A stretch of 26,051 bases of DNA from CAZAQV01 sp964487255. GTDB lineage: Bacteria; Myxococcota_A; Polyangia; Polyangiales; CAZAQV01. Below are positions 23,910 through 26,051 of the stretch, one piece after another (within the stretch, counting starts at the first letter, position 1; each line of letters begins with the position of its first letter). The notes under the pieces were generated by a model. That model saw only the letters and a program-made list of their open reading frames with translations. It was not told where the DNA came from and ran no database searches. The position numbers and the translations under genes are program-made. The stretch covers positions 1-26,051 of the forward strand of contig CAZAQV010000044.1 in NCBI GenBank assembly GCA_964487255.1. Direction: 5' to 3'.

Positions 23910-25088
23910 ATGAATCGTTCAAAGCATTGCCGTCGTGCTGGATACGCCACCTTGGAGACCGCGCTCGTTGTGTGTTTGAGCCTTGCTGCCGGGATTGGGC
24001 TCTTGAGCTTCGCTAGGAGTGGCGAGCAAGTTATTTCTGGAAAGGCACGGAGCGTGGCAACGACGTCAGTGCAGGAGCCTCGTCCTGTCCTTGTTTCCAG
24101 GTCCCAAGCAGCGGTTGGAATCGTTCGACTTCTCGCCGATGACATCGCCGAGGTGGCGCGAAGCGCACGCGCAGCTGCGAACGCCACCAATGTTGATCCT
24201 GCTGCCTTGCGGGAGGTCATCACCCTTCTCGATGGTGCCGAGCGCTCCGCCCGCCGTCCCCGTGTTGCGAAGTACGGCCTCTACGGGTCGACACTCGACC
24301 TTTACCTAGGTCAGAACGTCCCGACGCGTATGTCGTTTAGCGGTACGCCCGAACCCATTCGAAATTTCTCGAGGCAGACGTTCTTAGAGTTGTTGCCCGA
24401 GTTGTTCTCCAGTGAGCGTCGCTATCAGCGTGACTTGGTTCCAGCGTACGCACGGACAAATAGCGAGGATGCGTACGCATTTTTGGTCGACCTACAGTTG
24501 CTGGATGTGCTCGACCCCATCGCCCAAAAGTTTGAATACCGCAGCGTCAATGCGCTTCCAGATGGGCTCAACCTGATCGGTACAGCACTGATCGATATCC
24601 GCAACAGTGTCGGTCCCCAGGCGTATGCAGAAGCCGCAGCACGCTTGAACCGTGCTGGCGTGGTGCCAGCTGCAGACAAAGGCACGGCCGACTATTTGCT
24701 AAGGGCATTGGCGTACCTGGGAGAGGGCAACACGCGTGCCGCTCGCTATAACCTCACGCGCGCGCCAAGCATCGTAGATCCCTCGGCCGACGCCTCAGAC
24801 GTTCTGGTGATCGAGCGCATGCGTCGGCTCGTCGATATTTTCGATTCCAGGCAGCAGACGCTTCGCGTCGCAGACTTCGTGCCCGAGCATTACGAGCACT
24901 TCCGAGTCGGTACCCACCGAGCTCAAGTCCCGGAACTCTCTACTTTGAATCGGCGACTCTTCGCCCTCAAAGCTTCCGACTCGGCGTGGGAGCCTCTATA
25001 TAACCAAGTGCTCGCGCTCTTTGGCACGGCGCGCAAGCAAGGGCTCGCCTATCCGAGCAACCTCGCACCTAACCGTGTTCCCAACTAA
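23910..25088 (+). CDS. Unknown 392-residue protein with a type IV/Flp prepilin-like N-terminus
   Basis: From ATG 23910 the protein opens with MNRSKHCRRAGYATLETALV, followed by a hydrophobic stretch to LLSFARSGEQV. A basic leader, Gly, then Glu at +5 and a hydrophobic helix is the recognition pattern of prepilin peptidase, so the chain is probably cut after that Gly. Flp and TadE-like pilins are usually 50-200 residues; here 370 residues follow the helix, with no family I recognise. That part is helical and charged (VRLLADDIAEVARSARAAAN, NYLLRALAYL-like TADYLLRALAYLGEGNTRAA). Its early region shares a weak RxAAN...REVI pattern with the divergent gene, so the two may be paralogues. An upstream ATG at 23769 would add 47 residues and bury the leader, so it is rejected. 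Location is the envelope by inference; function unknown. Confidence 0.8.
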   Translation: MNRSKHCRRAGYATLETALVVCLSLAAGIGLLSFARSGEQVISGKARSVATTSVQEPRPVLVSRSQAAVGIVRLLADDIAEVARSARAAANATNVDPAALREVITLLDGAERSARRPRVAKYGLYGSTLDLYLGQNVPTRMSFSGTPEPIRNFSRQTFLELLPELFSSERRYQRDLVPAYARTNSEDAYAFLVDLQLLDVLDPIAQKFEYRSVNALPDGLNLIGTALIDIRNSVGPQAYAEAAARLNRAGVVPAADKGTADYLLRALAYLGEGNTRAARYNLTRAPSIVDPSADASDVLVIERMRRLVDIFDSRQQTLRVADFVPEHYEHFRVGTHRAQVPELSTLNRRLFALKASDSAWEPLYNQVLALFGTARKQGLAYPSNLAPNRVPN

Positions 25089-25203
25089 TATTCGCTAAGG
25101 GCAACCATCGTTCCACTGTGGGTCGCGACTACTCAGCACCGCTGCAAAACCACTGTCGCTGGTGCTCAGGCAGCCGGTTTGACCCCGAAGCAGGAACGTC
25201 GTT

Positions 25204-25821
25204 GTGCCTGGCACGCAGGCCAGCGTGGAGTTCAAGAGCCTTTTGATTCTTGAATTGGGGCGCGAGGACGTCTCTGCCAAGATTCACTTCGCATGCCGCG
25301 GCGACCGCGTGCAAGTTGAAGCGGAGAGTCTAGACGGGTCACGGCGCGCCGGTCGGCACGTTCTTGGCGTCTACCAGGAAGCCGATCCGGAGCGCGTACT
25401 TGCCCTCGCAGCCTCGGAACTGCTTGAGCTTCGTTGGAACCGAATGACGGTGAAAAACGAACCAGAGACGGGTGAGTCCGACACGTCGCAATCGACGTTG
25501 GGTCCCACGCTGGACGCTCGGCTCTCTGCGGACCTCTTGCAGGTCGAAGCCGGCGTCATGGTCGAAACGGAAGTGACGAGCGAGCTTTGGGTTGGAGCCC
25601 TCACGAACGGCACGCTGGCACAGAGCGATAAGGTTCTGCGGGCAAGCTTCGACGCGGATGGCAAGCTTGGGAGTTTCGAGGTCATCTCCGATCCGTTGCC
25701 AACCGCCAGATCTCACGTTCATCAGACGCCCGTCTATGATGGACGGATTTACTCCGTCGGAGGTCGTGTCGGTACAAGCTTTACCTCAACTGATCAAGTC
25801 GTCGTAGGCCAGCTTCAATAG
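25204..25821 (+). pseudogene. Chimeric ORF: envelope-domain fragment fused to a Kelch-like tail
   Basis: The open frame runs from 25183 with only a GTG (25204) as start and no ribosome binding site or signal peptide. The first 85 residues (LLILELGREDVSAKIHFACR, ADPERVLALAASELLELRW) resemble the N-terminal domain of a secreted protein family common in Myxococcota, in which a signal peptide normally precedes it and a long domain follows. The last 75 residues (LWVGALTNGTLAQ, LGSFEVISDPLPTARSHVHQ, VYDGRIYSVGGRVG, VVVGQL) look like the final blade of a Kelch-like propeller whose other blades are missing. Two partial genes seem to have been joined in frame. It could be a real short hybrid gene, but debris is more likely. 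The 25089-25203 gap just before it contains no convincing gene; a minus-strand frame there ends SSRDPQWNDGCP and may be another fragment. Confidence 0.5.
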
Positions 25822-25983
25822 CGAACGTCGCACGCCATGCAGGCCCCAAAGCGTCACACCCGGGCACATCCGCCCGGTCACTTGCCGCGTGTGAAGAGCC
25901 GTGGGTGAGCGATTAGCGCACACGGCCTCGATGGCGTTTTCGCTGAAATTTGCAAGCAAACAACGTGTTTGTGCGTCCTCTCC
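25822..25983. other. Intergenic region with a small GC hairpin
   Basis: No gene is seen here. A 6-bp inverted repeat CCGGGC / GCCCGG (25860-25865 and 25872-25877) has no T-run. A second possible stem, GCCGTG / CACGGC, lies at about 25898-25925. Either could lie downstream of the minus-strand gene ending at 25984, but neither is a clear terminator. Confidence 0.3.
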
Positions 25984-26051
25984 TCACTTGGCGCGGCATT
26001 CGAGCGGAAGCGCGGCCTCCATCACGTCGTTGAGGTAGACTTCGAGGTTGG
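25984..26051 (-). CDS. C-terminal end of an unidentified minus-strand gene (cut by window edge)
   Basis: The minus strand reads 22 codons ending in a TGA at 25984: NLEVYLNDVMEAALPLECRA followed by Lys and stop. The composition looks like real protein, and the other frames here contain stops or odd residues. Too short to identify; the rest lies beyond the window. Confidence 0.4.
   Translation of the reverse strand, partial: NLEVYLNDVMEAALPLECRAK

Overview
The window looks like part of a Myxococcota (myxobacterial) chromosome, probably Polyangia-like. Reasons: high G+C, many lipoproteins, Cys-rich proteins ending in an IgGFc-binding-type domain, a STAND ATPase with a C-terminal winged helix, and Asp/Ser/Pro-rich linkers. 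This placement is inference from protein style; no marker gene settles it.

Left part (1-10178). The window opens inside ahcY (S-adenosylhomocysteine hydrolase), which ends in a clear UUCG-loop terminator. Two tandem paralogous lipoprotein genes follow on the + strand (833-4376). Then a minus-strand run reads, right to left, as an HExxH metzincin-like lipoprotein, an NhaC-type Na+/H+ antiporter, metG, and a small lipoprotein with one CxxCH haem motif.

Centre (10402-19130). A minus-strand carbohydrate-active locus holds five related secreted lipoprotein genes made of three modules: a PKD-like domain, a CBM9-type carbohydrate-binding domain and a PL1 pectate-lyase-like domain. Two genes carry all three modules (12828-14966 and 16260-18413). 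One has PKD plus CBM9, one has CBM9 only, and one has PL1 only. The linkers are short tandem repeats that differ between genes. A shared 24-bp motif lies about 110 bp upstream of the two full-length genes and may mark the starts of two transcription units. The right edge of the locus (18544-19130) is gene debris: a frameshifted beta-helix remnant on the + strand next to a truncated PKD fragment on the - strand.

Right part (19193-26051). A STAND/AAA-type ATPase regulator with a C-terminal OmpR-like winged helix is followed by a convergent gene of unknown function. That gene is divergent from another unknown gene. Both encode large proteins with one N-terminal hydrophobic helix resembling Flp/TadE prepilins, and one has a textbook G|xxxxE cleavage motif. 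This pair is the best candidate here for something undescribed. The end of the window contains a chimeric ORF (a Myxococcota-type envelope domain fragment joined to a Kelch-like tail) and the last codons of a minus-strand gene.

The likely theme of the centre is outer-surface capture and cleavage of pectin-like polysaccharide by lipid-anchored enzymes. Whether the neighbouring STAND regulator controls it cannot be decided from sequence.
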